DNA from: Cyrtodaria siliqua
Taxonomy: Eukaryota > Mollusca > Bivalvia > Adapedonta > Hiatellidae
NCBI GenBank assembly: GCA_037043455.1
Contig: JAWPHD010001347.1
Span: 124,001 to 188,000 of the forward strand
DNA length: 64,000 nt
Direction of reading: 5' to 3'
The notes under the pieces: generated by a model
Seen by the model: only the letters and a program-made list of their open reading frames with translations
The model's database searches: none
Told to the model about the DNA's origin: nothing
Program-made: the position numbers and the translations under genes
Shown: in pieces, positions 23,001 through 35,000 of the stretch
Layout: each line of letters begins with the position of its first letter
How positions within the stretch are numbered: position 1 is the stretch's first letter

Positions 23001-26000
23001 GTCCGGACCATAACGTCACAACCCCTGCAGGGATTTTTAAATAACTTGGCACAAGTGATCACCATTACAAGACAATGTGTCGCGCGCAATACCCTGGTCC
23101 GTACCTCAAAGGTCAAGGTCACACTTGCAGTTCATAGGTCAAAAACAGATACGCAATTTCGTGTCCGGACTGTAACGTCACAACCCCTGCAGGGATTTTT
23201 AAATAACTTGTCACAAGTGATCACCATAACAAGACGATATGTCGCGCGCAAAACCCAGGTCCGTACCTCAAACGTCAAGGTCACACTTGCAGTTCATAGG
23301 TCAAAAACAGGTACGCAATTTCGTAACAGAAAGGGGAAGTAACCACTGCGGGGAGTTTGGGCAATGAGAGGAAGTGCAGAGTACAAGAACCGCAGGTCAA
23401 GGTCATACTTAAGGTCAATGGGGGCATTTGTCTCTTACAGTGATATTTCTTGTCTAGTTTATTGTTTTCCTTTGTTATGTATATCATTCAAGTTATTGCC
23501 CTTAAGTGAAGTTGCATTCTCTTTTATTTCCCATCAGGTATCGACAAAGGAACAAACGAGCTGCAAAGGGTCTATCTCACAACAAAGGGGACGATTGGTG
23601 TGACGGTGGCCTCAGGTTAGTAGGGCTCTGTTATTATTTCATATTATATGAAACGTGAAAGAAACAAAAATAAAAAACGGTTGTTTTTGGGGAAAACTTG
23701 AGCTTTTGCAATAGGGCCACAGAGCTTTTTGACCTTATGTAACTCGTATTTTGGCTCCACCTGCTGGAGGCCCCTAGGGGGTAATCCGTTAAAAATAAAA
23801 GAAGGCATATCTTGTCCAAATGTGAATGCATTTGATTCTAATTTGGTATGGTCATTTAAGGACTCGAGGAACATATATAAAAAGGGTTTTGACTTCCTGC
23901 ATAAAGGGGTACAACTTTGTTAAAACTAATTTAAGTAATTAATAAGTTGAACTGCCATTTTGCTCGGCAAAGGGTTTTGTCATAAGTGCATCAATGACAA
24001 ACTCTCCTGGGTCTCTTGTTGTTTTTACCTTAAGTTATTTTTCCATGCTGTTATAGTGAAAGCTAAACTTTGTATTAAAAAGTTCTTTAAATACTTTTTT
24101 ATACTTCCCGAAATTTTCGGGGGAGCATATAGTCGCTTTGTCCTTCCGTCCATCCGTCCGTCCCACTTTTATCCAGAGCATATCTTCAAAACTACTGATG
24201 GGACTACAATGAAACTTCACACAATGATAGAGGGCAATGAGTGGAAGTGCAGAGTGCAAGAACCGTAACTCTGTCTTCTTTCAAGTTATTGCCCTTTGTA
24301 ATTTTATACTTAGAATTTTTGTCTGGAGCATAACTTTAAAAATACTGATGGGACTACAATGAAACTTTACACAATGATGGAGGGCAATGAGAGGAAGTGC
24401 AGAATACAAGAATCGTAATTCTGTCTTCATTAAAATTAGAGTTATTGTCCTTTGTAATTTTATACTTAGAATATTGTCCGGAGCATAACTTCAAAACTAC
24501 TAACGGGACTGCAATGCAACTTCAAACAATGATAGAGGGCAATGAGAGGAAGTGCAGAGTGCAAGAACCGTAACTCTGTATTCATGCAAATTAGAGTTAT
24601 TGCCCTTTGTAATTTTATACTTAGAATATTGTCCGGAGCATAACTTCAAAACTACTGATGGGACTGCAATGAAACTTCATACAATGATAGAGGGCACTGA
24701 GCAACCTCAGCGCAGTGATATTGTAGCCAATAATCCCTGCCACAACACAAATCACGTGACGATAGCTGAGGCCTTATGATTACAAAAAATGGCGATACAC
24801 TAGGTAATGCTTGGTACAGCAAACTCTTGCCGTAACCAGCAGGTTTGCAATAACATCATCACCTAAGAGAAGATGTTGAAAACATTCAACCTGTTTTGGA
24901 TTGGGTCATAGATTTAAATATATATGTAGGTCTATACTTGGGTGTAATCTCTTTATTAAATTTACGCACAGCTTCTGTAATGTTCTCAATGGAATACATG
25001 TTTGTTTACAAGTAACCAAGTAAACCAGTGTTCATATTTGCTACAATTGATTTTTTGGAATAAATAAATTATTTTTGTAACCATTTTTCACACTATTTTC
25101 CTATATTATGAACAAAGCAAGTTGAAATATTGACCTAAAAAACATTTAACCAAAATATTAAACTTAGCTGGATTTCAGCTGTAAATTTGTGTGGTGGCAG
25201 TGGTTACTGTAACAGAAAGGGGAAGTAACCACTGCCGGGAATTTGGGCAATGAGAGGAAGTGCAGAGTACAAGAACCGTAATTCTGTCTTCATTCAAAGT
25301 AGAGTTATTGCCCTTTGTAATTTTATACTTGTAGTTCTTGTCCAAAGCATAACTCAAAGACCACTAATGTGACTGCAATGAAACTTCACACGATGATAAA
25401 AGACAGTAAGAAGAAGTGCAGAGCACAAGAACTGTAACTCTTACTTCATTCAAATTAGAGTTATTGCCCTTTTTTACAATTCTTGTCCGTAGCATTATTC
25501 AAAAACCACTCATGGGACTTCAATGAAATTTCACACAGTGGTAAAAGGCAATGAGAGGAAGTGTCGAGCACAACACCATAACTCTATCTAATTCAAAATA
25601 GAATTATTGCCCTTTGGAATTTTATACTTCTAATTCATGTCTGTAGCATAACCCAGAATCTACTAATGGGACTGCAGTGAAACTTTACACAGTGATAAAG
25701 GGCAACCAATCTTTGTTAAAATTAGAATTATTGCCCATTGTAATTATAGCTCCCCCACACAAAGTGTGGTAGGGGAGCCATATTGATTTTGTGCTTTCTG
25801 TCTGTCTGTTTCTCTGCGTGTCTGTCTGTCTGCGTGTCTGTGTCACAAACGATGTCCGATCAATAACTAGAGAATGGTTGGACTAGGGTCCTCAAACTTG
25901 GAAGGATGGTTGGTCATGACAAGTAGATGACCCCTATTGATTTTGGGGTCACTAGGTCAAAGGTCAAGGTTGCGGTGACATTGACTATCAAAACGATGTC

Positions 26001-29000
26001 CGATCAATAACTAGAGAATGGTTGGACTTAGGGTCCTCAAACTTGGAAGGATGGTTGGTCATGACAAGTAGATGACCCCTATTGATTTTGGGGTCACTAG
26101 GTCAAAGGTCAAGGTTGCGGTGACATTGACTATCAAAACGATGTCCGATTATAACTAGAGAATGGTTGGACCTAGAGTCCTCAATCTTGGAAGGATGGTT
26201 GGTCGTGACCAGTAGATGACCCCTATTGATTTTGGGGTCACAAGGTCAAGGTCACGGTGACCTTCACTATCAAAACGATGTCCGATCAATAACTAGAGAA
26301 TGGTTGGACCTGGGGTCCGCAATCTTGGAAGGATGGTTGGTCGTGACCAGTAGATGACCCCTATTGATTTTGGGTCACTAGGTCAAAGGTCAAGGTCGCG
26401 CTGACCTTCACTATCAAAACGATGTCCGATCAATAACTAGAGAATGGTTGGACCTAGGGTCCTCAATCTTGGAAGGATGGTTGGTCGTGACCAGTAGATG
26501 ACCCCTATTGATTTTGGGTCACTAGGTCAAAGGTCAAGGTCGCGGTGACCTTCACTATCAAAATGATGTCCGATCAATAACTACAGAATGGTTGGACCTA
26601 GGGTCCTCAAACTTGGAAGGATGGTTGGTCATAACCAGTAGATGACACCTATTGATTTTTTTTGATTTTTTGATTATTTTTTTTTATATTTTATTGATTT
26701 TTTTAATTTTTGCATAAAAAGTTTTAGGGTCGGCCCCTTAAAAAAATAGAGTCGGTCGGGTTACCTGAACCACACATATTTTTTTATGTGGCCTTACTGA
26801 TACAGATAGTAGATACAGTTACAGGGATACGATCTCGGTTCAATAGAGAACGGTTGGACCTAGAGTTGTCAATTATGCCTGTTTGGGCGAGTGGGGGAGC
26901 CATACGTTTTTGTCCCATGGACAATAACAATTTCTAGTTTTATACTTGTAATCCTTGTCCGAAGCCAGTGTTTTTTTATGCCTAATTTGGGGCCGTTATT
27001 CGGCCCCATTCACAATGCCAAAAAGTATACTTTTTTCACAATTATTATCCAAAAAATTCACAATCTGAAAAAAAAAAAAATATATATATATATATATTCT
27101 TAATATAAGCTGGTGTCAAAACTAGTCTGTATTTACCAAAAACAAAACTTAAAATAAGCTGGTGTCAAAACTAGTCTGTATTTACCAAAAACAAAACTGA
27201 AAACCAAGGGATATTAAACTGTGAAAATAAAAGTGAAAAAAGTTTCTTTTTCTTTTGTTATAATATTTCACAGTTTTCTCGCTATTTTTCACAATGACAC
27301 AGGCACAGGCTGCATTCACTAAACACATAAAAAAAACACTGGAAGCCTAAGTCAAAAACTACTAATGGTCCATTGGAACTGCAAATTAAAAACTGCTGCG
27401 TGATACAAGGCCATATGATAAGTTGAGGATACATTTCGGGGAGCATCCATCGGTTCTACTGATTTTTAGCTTGACTGATCGGAGATCAGCAGAGCTTATG
27501 CCGTGGTGCGGCATCCGGCGTCCGGCGTCCGTCTGTCAGTAAACTTTTATTTGTAGCGACTACTCCTCTGAAACTACTGGATGGATATTCATGAAACTTT
27601 ACAGAAATGTTGCCCATAAAGTCTAGTTGATCCTAGCAAAAATTCATGTTGATGTGAAATCCAAGATGGCTGCCAAAGCTAAAAATAGAGTTTTAAAATA
27701 CAAGTTTGAAGCGACTACTTCTTGAAAACTTTAAGTGATATTGATATGGGACTTTTTCTAAAATGATCAGCATGACATGATGTTGGTCCTTGTCAAAAAT
27801 CGGCCATCTTTGTTTACATAGAGTTATATAGTAAAAACTTGTAGCGACTACTCCTCTGAAACTACTTGACGGATGTTCATGAAACTTCACAGGAATGTTG
27901 CTCTTGAAGTCTTGTTGATCCTAGCAAAATTTTAGGTCGGCCAGAAATTCAAGATGGCCGCCATGGCTAAAAATAGATTTTCAGAATACAAGTTTGTAGC
28001 GACTACTTCTTGAAAACTATAAGAGATATTGATATGGGACTTTTTCTAAAATGATCAGCATGACATGATGGTTGTCCGAGTCGAACATTATTTTGATTCG
28101 ACATTAAACATGGCTGCCAGTGGCCATCTTTGTTTACATAGAGTTACATAATGAAAACTTGTAGCGACTACTCCTCTGAAATTACTCGACGGATTTTCAT
28201 GAAACTTCACACGAATGTTGCTCTCGATGTCTAATTGATCCTAGCAAAATTTTAGGTCGGCCAGAAATTCAAGATGGCCGCCATGGCTAAAAATAGATTT
28301 TCAGAATACAAGTTTGTAGCGACTACTTCTTGAAAACTATAAGTGATATTGATATGGGACTTTTTCTAAAATAATCAGCATGACATGACGTTGGTCCTTG
28401 TCAAACAATTTTTTGATTCAATGTTAAACATGGCTGTCAGCGGCCATCTTTGTTTACATACGAGTTATATAATGAAAACTTGTAGCGACTACTCCTCTGA
28501 CACTACTTGACGGATTTTCATGAAACTCCACAAGAATGTTGCTCTTGATGTCTAATTGATCCTAGCAAAATTTCAGATCGGCCAGAAATTCAAGATGGCC
28601 GCCACAGCTAAAAATAGATTTTTAAAAAATAAGTTTGTAACGACTACTTCTTGAAAACTATAAGTGATATTGATATGGGACTTTTTCTAAAATGATCAGC
28701 ATGACATGATGGTTATTCGAGTCATACATTATTTTGATTCGACGTTAAACATGGCTGCCAGTGGCCATCTTTGTGTACATAGAGTTATATAATGAAAACT
28801 TGTAGCGACTACTCCTGTGAAACTACTTGATGGATTTTTATGAAACTTCACACGAATGTTGCTCTTGATGTCTCATTGATCTTAGCAAAATTTCAGGTCG
28901 GCCGGAAATTCAAGATGGCCGCCATGGCTAAAAATAGATTTTTAAAACAAAGTTTGTAGCGACTACTTCTTGAAAACTATATGAGATATTGATATGGGAC

Positions 29001-32000
29001 TTTTTCTAAAATGATCAGCATGACATGTTGGTTATTCGAGTCGAACATTATTTTGATTCGACGTTAAACATGGCTGCCAGTGGCCATCTTTGTTTACATA
29101 GAGTCATATAATGAAAACTTGTAGCGACTACTCCTGTGAAACTACTTGATGGATTTTCATGAAACTTCACACGAATGTTGCTCTTGATATCTAATTGATC
29201 TTAGCAAAATTTCAGGTCGGCCGGAAATTCAAGATGGCCGCCATGGCTAAAAATAGATTTTCAAAAAAAAGTTTGTAGCGGCTACTTCTTGAAAACTATA
29301 AGAGATATTGATATGGGACTTTTTCTAAAATGATCAGCATGACATGATGGTTATCCAAGTCGAACATTATTTTGATTCAATGTTAAACATGGCTGTCAGT
29401 GGCCATCTTTGTTTACATAGAGTTATATAATGAAAACTTGTAGCGACTACTTCTCTGAAACTACGTGACGGATTTTCATGAAACTTCACAGCAATGTTGC
29501 TCTGGATGTCTTATTGATCCTAGCAAAATTTCAGGTCAGCCGGAAATTCAAGATGGCCACCACGGCTAAAAATAGATTTTCAAAAAACAAGTTTGTAGCG
29601 ACTACTTCCTGAAATCAAAATCAATCAGTAGAGCTTCAAGGTCATTGACCTCTTGTCTTGTTTAATTTCTAAAATCGGATTTACATAAGGGGACATAACT
29701 CTAGCCAAAATCTAAATATTGCTCTTGACTTTCATTGTTGTCTACATGTCCATTCTAGAGATGTATGTGACAGACCAGATTTTAGCAGGGACATAAAGTC
29801 AGTTCCAATCAGTACCAAGAAGAGCTCAACATACAGCCAGCTAATGATGGCCGTACCCCCACATCAACGCAACCAAGTGGTCCCACATGTTGATGGCATG
29901 AATCAGCCACCAGCAAATGTTAACATGTTAGTTCCGCCCCCGGGTAACGTAGGTCCACCATCTAGGAACGTGTTGCCCAACAATGGTGAGATGAATGTGC
30001 TCACACAGGGTATGGTTCCGCCTCCTATAAACATGGCACCTCCCATTGGCAATGCTGGTCATCCAATTGGTGGATATGTTGTGGAAACACTCCTTTCAGT
30101 GTCTCCTCAAGGAAACGTAGAAGAGTTACCTAATGGTGATACAGCTATTCTACAGGTAGGAAATGTGGTTCCGCCATCAGGAATGATGGGTCAGTCTACA
30201 GTCAATATGGCTCCCCCTACAGGAATTATGGGTCAGCCTACAGGCAATATGGCTCCCCCTACAGTAATTATGGGTCAACCTACTGGCAATATGGCTCCCC
30301 CTACAGGTATTATGGGTCAACCTACAGACAATATGGCTCCACCTAGAGGAATTATGGGTCAACCTACAGGCAATATGGCTCCCCCTACAGGAATTATGGG
30401 TCAACCGACTGGCAATATGGCTCCACCTACAGGAAATATGGTCCCACCTACAGGAAATATGGGCCTGCCTACAGGAAATATGGCCCCGCCTACAGGAAAT
30501 ATGGCCCTGCCTACAGGAAATATGATGGCCCAACCTACAGGAAATATGGTAATGACACCTGTCATGTCGCAATCTGGTGTGCCTGCCCAGGGAGGAATTA
30601 GTATGTGCGGGCCTCCAGGGCTGCCACCACCTGGTTCTGCTCAAGGGATGGCACCTAACATGGCACCAATACAAGGAATGATCCCACCTTATGGAACAGC
30701 AGGTGAGATATATTGCAGATTTACAAAACATTCAATTTTGATTATTGAATAGGTACTTCTGTAAAATGTTATAAGCAGGCATTAAAAAAACGACCCAATT
30801 TTTGTCGAGCCTGCGTGCATAGAGCTCGACTTAGTGGTCACTTTTAGGTTTGGTGTAAGTGTTTGTGTCCGAGCATCGGTGCGTCAAAGTGAAATTGTAG
30901 ACTGAAGTCACCGAACATTAAACAGTTTCCTACAATAAATTATAAATGTCTTGTCAAGCCATGGCTAAAAATAGATTTTCAGAATACAAGTTTGTAACGA
31001 CTACTTCTTGAAAACTTTCAGTAATATTGATATGGGAATTTTTCTAAAATGATCAGCATGACATGATGTTGGTCCTTGGCGAAAATTATTTTGATTCAAC
31101 ATTAAACGACTGCCGGCGACCATCTTTGTTTAGTTATATAGTAAAAACGTGTAGTGACTACTCCTCTGACTATTTGACAGATTTTCATGAAACTTCACAG
31201 GAGTGTTGCTCTTGATGTCTAGTTGGACCTAGCAAATGTTCAGGACTGCCAGAAATTCAAGATTGCCACCATGGCTAAAAATAGATTGTTAAACAAGAGA
31301 CCCAAAAGGGCCTGTGGATGCTGTACTGGCTAAAATGGCTCTTATATCAAGGGTTATCGACATAAAATTCCCATCAGTACTTCTTTTAAAACATTGAAAA
31401 AACAACAGGGATAGGCTGGCCTTAGATCGCTCACCTGGTATTCATGGGCAATGAGTCTGCTGTGTCTAGTCTAGCCTGGGTATTTTTAATTTGTCCCACT
31501 TTCTTCTATGAATGAAATTTCATAAAAATGGGTGCGGGTTTTATATTAACATTCGAAAAACAAATATGTTAAAGATAAGATAAAAAATGAAGTAACTACA
31601 GATTAAACAAAGGAAAATACAATATAGCATTTTACAACAAATCAAGGGCCATAACTCTGTCGTTACTAACAAGATCCAGCTGGTTTTCGAAGATTTCATT
31701 CATATATCGCGCTTTGCACAACTAGACATTCCTGCCAAATTTCGTAGAAATCCAACAAGCCGTTTAGGAGAAGCGCCGACAATAAATATAAAGTAAAAAC
31801 GTCAAAGTGCCATAACTCCGTCAAAAATCAGCAAACTGGAACAAAGGCGCGACACGCACAACTAGACATCTTACCGATGCTTCCTGCCAAGTTTTGTCAA
31901 AATCCAACAAGGTGTTTAGGAGGAGTAGCGCCGACAAGAAATTTAAATTAAAAATCAAAAATCAACGAAACGGAAAAAAACACAATAGGCACAACTAGAA

Positions 32001-35000
32001 ATCATAGCAATGCTTCCTGCTAAGATTCGTCAAATCCAACATGGCATTGATCAACAAAAAAATAAAGACAAAAAAAATGAAAGGAAAAAAAACAACAGAA
32101 AAAATGATATAAATTTTTAAAAACAATTTAAGAAATAAAAATCAATCACATGAAAAATAATAATAATTAAAAAGAAAAATTTAAAAAAAGGAAAAAAAGG
32201 AAGAAAAAAAAGCATTTAAACAAAAAAAAACATACTGGTACTAATTAAAAAAAAAGGAAAAAAATCTGGTAAAGTTTCGTAAAGTTCGGGTGAGAAATGA
32301 AGGCCCTATTGTCTTAACGAAGCAAAATATAGCATTTTTAACTAAATCAAGGGCCATAACTCCGCTGGTACTGGTCCGATCTGGCAGGTTTTCAAACTTT
32401 TCCGAGCTTTCATTGACATTAACAATCTAGTAAAGTTTGGTAAAGATCGGATGAAAAATGAAGGCCCTATCATCTTAACGAGGCAAAATATAGCATTTGC
32501 AACTAAATCAAGGGCTATAACTCCGATGTTATTGGCCCGATTTGGCTGGTTTTCGAACTTGCCCGAGCTTTCATTGATATTAACAATCTGTTAAAGTTTG
32601 GTAAAGATCGGATGAAAAATGAAGGCCCTATCGTCTTGAGGCAAAATATAGCATTTTCAACTAAATCAAGGGCCATAACTCTGCTGTTACTGGTCCGATC
32701 TAGCTGGTTTTCGAACTTGTCCGAGCTTTCATTGATATTAACAAACTGTTAAAGTTTGATAAAGATCGGATGAGAAGTGAAGGCCCTGTTGGTAAAAGTT
32801 AACGGACGGACGGACGGACAGACGACGGACGGACGACCGACAACTCGCCATCCCATAAGCTCTGCTGGCCCTTGGCCAGTAAAGCTAGAAACAGGTTTTA
32901 GCGACTACTACTGAAAAATTGTTAGTGATATTGATAGGGACTTTTTCTAAAATTATCAGCATGACATGATGTTGATCCTTGTCAAAAATCATTTTGATTT
33001 GACATTAAACATGGCTGCCGGCATCTTTGTTTACATAGAGTTATATAGTAAATACTTGTAGCGACTACTCTTCTGAAACTACATTAAGGATTTTCATGAA
33101 ACTTAATAGAAATGTTGCTCTTGATGTGTAGTAGATCTTAACAAAATTTCAGGTCTGCCGGAAATTCAAGACGGCCGCCATGGCTAAAAATAAATTTGTT
33201 GGTTCTTGTTCTAGATCTGTTCTCCATATTTTATCTCGATGTACATGGAGAATGAGCCTGCCATGTTCATTCCTGTTAGGCACCAGTCCATATAACCTTT
33301 CATTTGTTGGTGCGCCTTAAAAGCCCAATACAATTCAATTGTTGAAAAATATTTTGATTCGACATAAAACATGGTTGCCAGCGGCCATCTTTGTTTACAT
33401 AGAGTTATATATAAAAACTTGTAACGACTACTCTGAAACTACTGGACAGATTTTCATGAAACTTCACAGGAATTCTTATCTAGCTTTCAGAACCTGCCAG
33501 TAGAGCTTCAAGGTTATTGACCTCTTGTTTTATCAATTTAATAAAGAAATAATGTTTTCAAACAATTCTAAATTGCATACCAATCCTGATGTACTCGCTT
33601 TAACTGCATATTATGTATTTCTTATTTGACATTTAATTTTATCATTTGAATACCTGTATGTTATTCTTTTTGCAGGTACTGGTATGCCTGGGCCTTGTTT
33701 TCCAATGCATCCTACAATGATGTATGGGCAGTATCCCTACCCACACATGCACCCATGCATGCCCCCTTACGGGTACCCTCAGGGTTACATGGCCCCGGAC
33801 AATTCCCGTATGCAGTATGACAATTATTACACATCCCTTAACCCTTATGCCGAACCATGGAACCCCACATCGGGCCATGCAATGCCTTATCAGGAGCAGT
33901 ACCGTGGGATGCAGAATGACAACTGTTCCGTCTGTAACCAACGGCAACAGGAGGAGCAGCGTCAGCAGCATTTCCAGCAGCATCAAAACTTACCACAAGT
34001 TCATCAGCAGTGTCAACATCATAATGATATTCAGCAGCAGCAAGGTGGTATAGGTCAGGTACAGCAGGGTCAAGGTCAGCAGCAAGGTCACCAGCAGCAA
34101 GGTCAGCAGCAGGGTCAAATTAGACCGCCACAGCAACAACATCAAACAGGTGAAAAGAAGCCATATACACAGCAGGCGACACCACCACAACAACCGACAC
34201 ATCAAAAGCAACAACAAGGACCGACTCCCATAGCGACACATAGCGAGTCAAAACAACTGGAGCAAAACTATCGCCAGCTAAATTACGAACAACAGGTGGG
34301 TAACAAACCAAACCCTCCACAGCAGCAACAACGACAACAACAAAAACAAGCACAAATTTTGCAGGAGAAGCACAACGTAAAAGATCAGAATGAGCCACGT
34401 GCAGTACAGAAACAACAACCAATGAAGTATCCAACCAACCAGGATGTACAGGTATGATTTATAAATAAAATTCATAACTTTGACATCATCAAAATAATTC
34501 AGTTGACCAATCAGTAGCCGATAAAAGGACACACCTCCACATTTGGATAGGTTATCCCCTCGGTATTCAATATAAAATATTTGAAGTGAGAATTTTATTT
34601 AAAGTTGGATTTTTTTTGCGTACAGCTATATGTATCGTCTATTTCAAAACACCGGTATGGATACAGTTAATTTAAATCAAATTGTAATATTGTGTTTACA
34701 AACTGGAAATATAATTCTATCTACAGAAGAAAGAGTTGTAAGATTAAATGTTATTAATGTTATATCATTTATCTTATAAAAAATAATCATTTCAGAGTAA
34801 AACGCGAGAAGTGGAGTCACCCAGGGCTGAGTCTGATTTACCTGGGTTAAAAGTGATTACAGAGCCTGCTGTCAAGTTGCATGTAAGTAAGAATTAGTGT
34901 AGAGTACATGTAAGAATTAGTGTACTGCACATGTTAGTAAGAATTAGTGTACTGCACATGTAAGTAAGAATTAGTGTACAGCACATGTAAGTAAGAATTA

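Larger units (their letters stand above)
20938..23537 (+). other. Intron 6, nested mobile elements
   Basis: Contains a SINE-like copy split by a MITE (21262-21612), a MITE split by a truncated piggyBac (21791-22779) and an E5 element (22943-23455). The remainder is unique AT-rich DNA. Confidence 0.75.
24101..27462 (+). mobile_element. E3 element, interrupted several times
   Basis: The palindromic head ACTTCCCGAAATTTTCGGGG then GAGCATATAGTCGC and a CCGTCCATCCGTCCGTCC tract lead into a core of about 150 bp (GGGACTACAATGAAACTTCA, then AGGCAATGAGAGGAAGTGCA). The core is present at 24180-24690 and 25240-25745. Interruptions: about 24692-25200, E4 (25746-26936) and a MITE (26968-27342). A tail with CATCGGTTCTACTGATT appears at 27448, where E1-B begins. 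Confidence 0.6.
23616..29788 (+). other. Intron 7, layered E3/E4/E1 elements
   Basis: 6.2 kb. From 24101 to 27462 an E3 element is interrupted by a unique insertion, an E4 element and an AGTGTTTTTTTA-ended MITE. An E1 array (27463-29655) then follows. The short stretch 23616-24100 holds AT-rich sequence with no gene. Confidence 0.75.
30958..33527 (+). mobile_element. E1 element E, headless and interrupted
   Basis: E1 core phrases (AAGTTTGTAACGACTACTTC, AAACATGGCTGCC, TTTTCATGAAACTT) run in order but are broken by E2 at about 31289-32883 and by a SINE-like piece at 33201-33344. The tail AAGGTTATTGACCTCTTG ends at 33527, 148 bp before exon 9. More diverged than copies A-D. Confidence 0.65.
30703..33675 (+). 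other. Intron 8, E1 remnant interrupted by E2 and a SINE
   Basis: E1 core fragments occupy 30958-31288, 32884-33200 and 33345-33527. They are separated by an E2 element and a short SINE-like insertion. The intervals 30703-30957 and 33528-33675 are unique. Confidence 0.7.

Noticed and set aside
30177..30731. 184-residue minus-strand frame rich in Cys/His/Arg
   Set aside because: It is the antisense of the NMAPPTG coding minisatellite in exon 8.
33642..34532. Leu- and Val-rich minus-strand frames opposite exon 9
   Set aside because: Antisense reading of CAG/CAA codons gives Leu/Val runs; the sense frame joins the Roquin exons.
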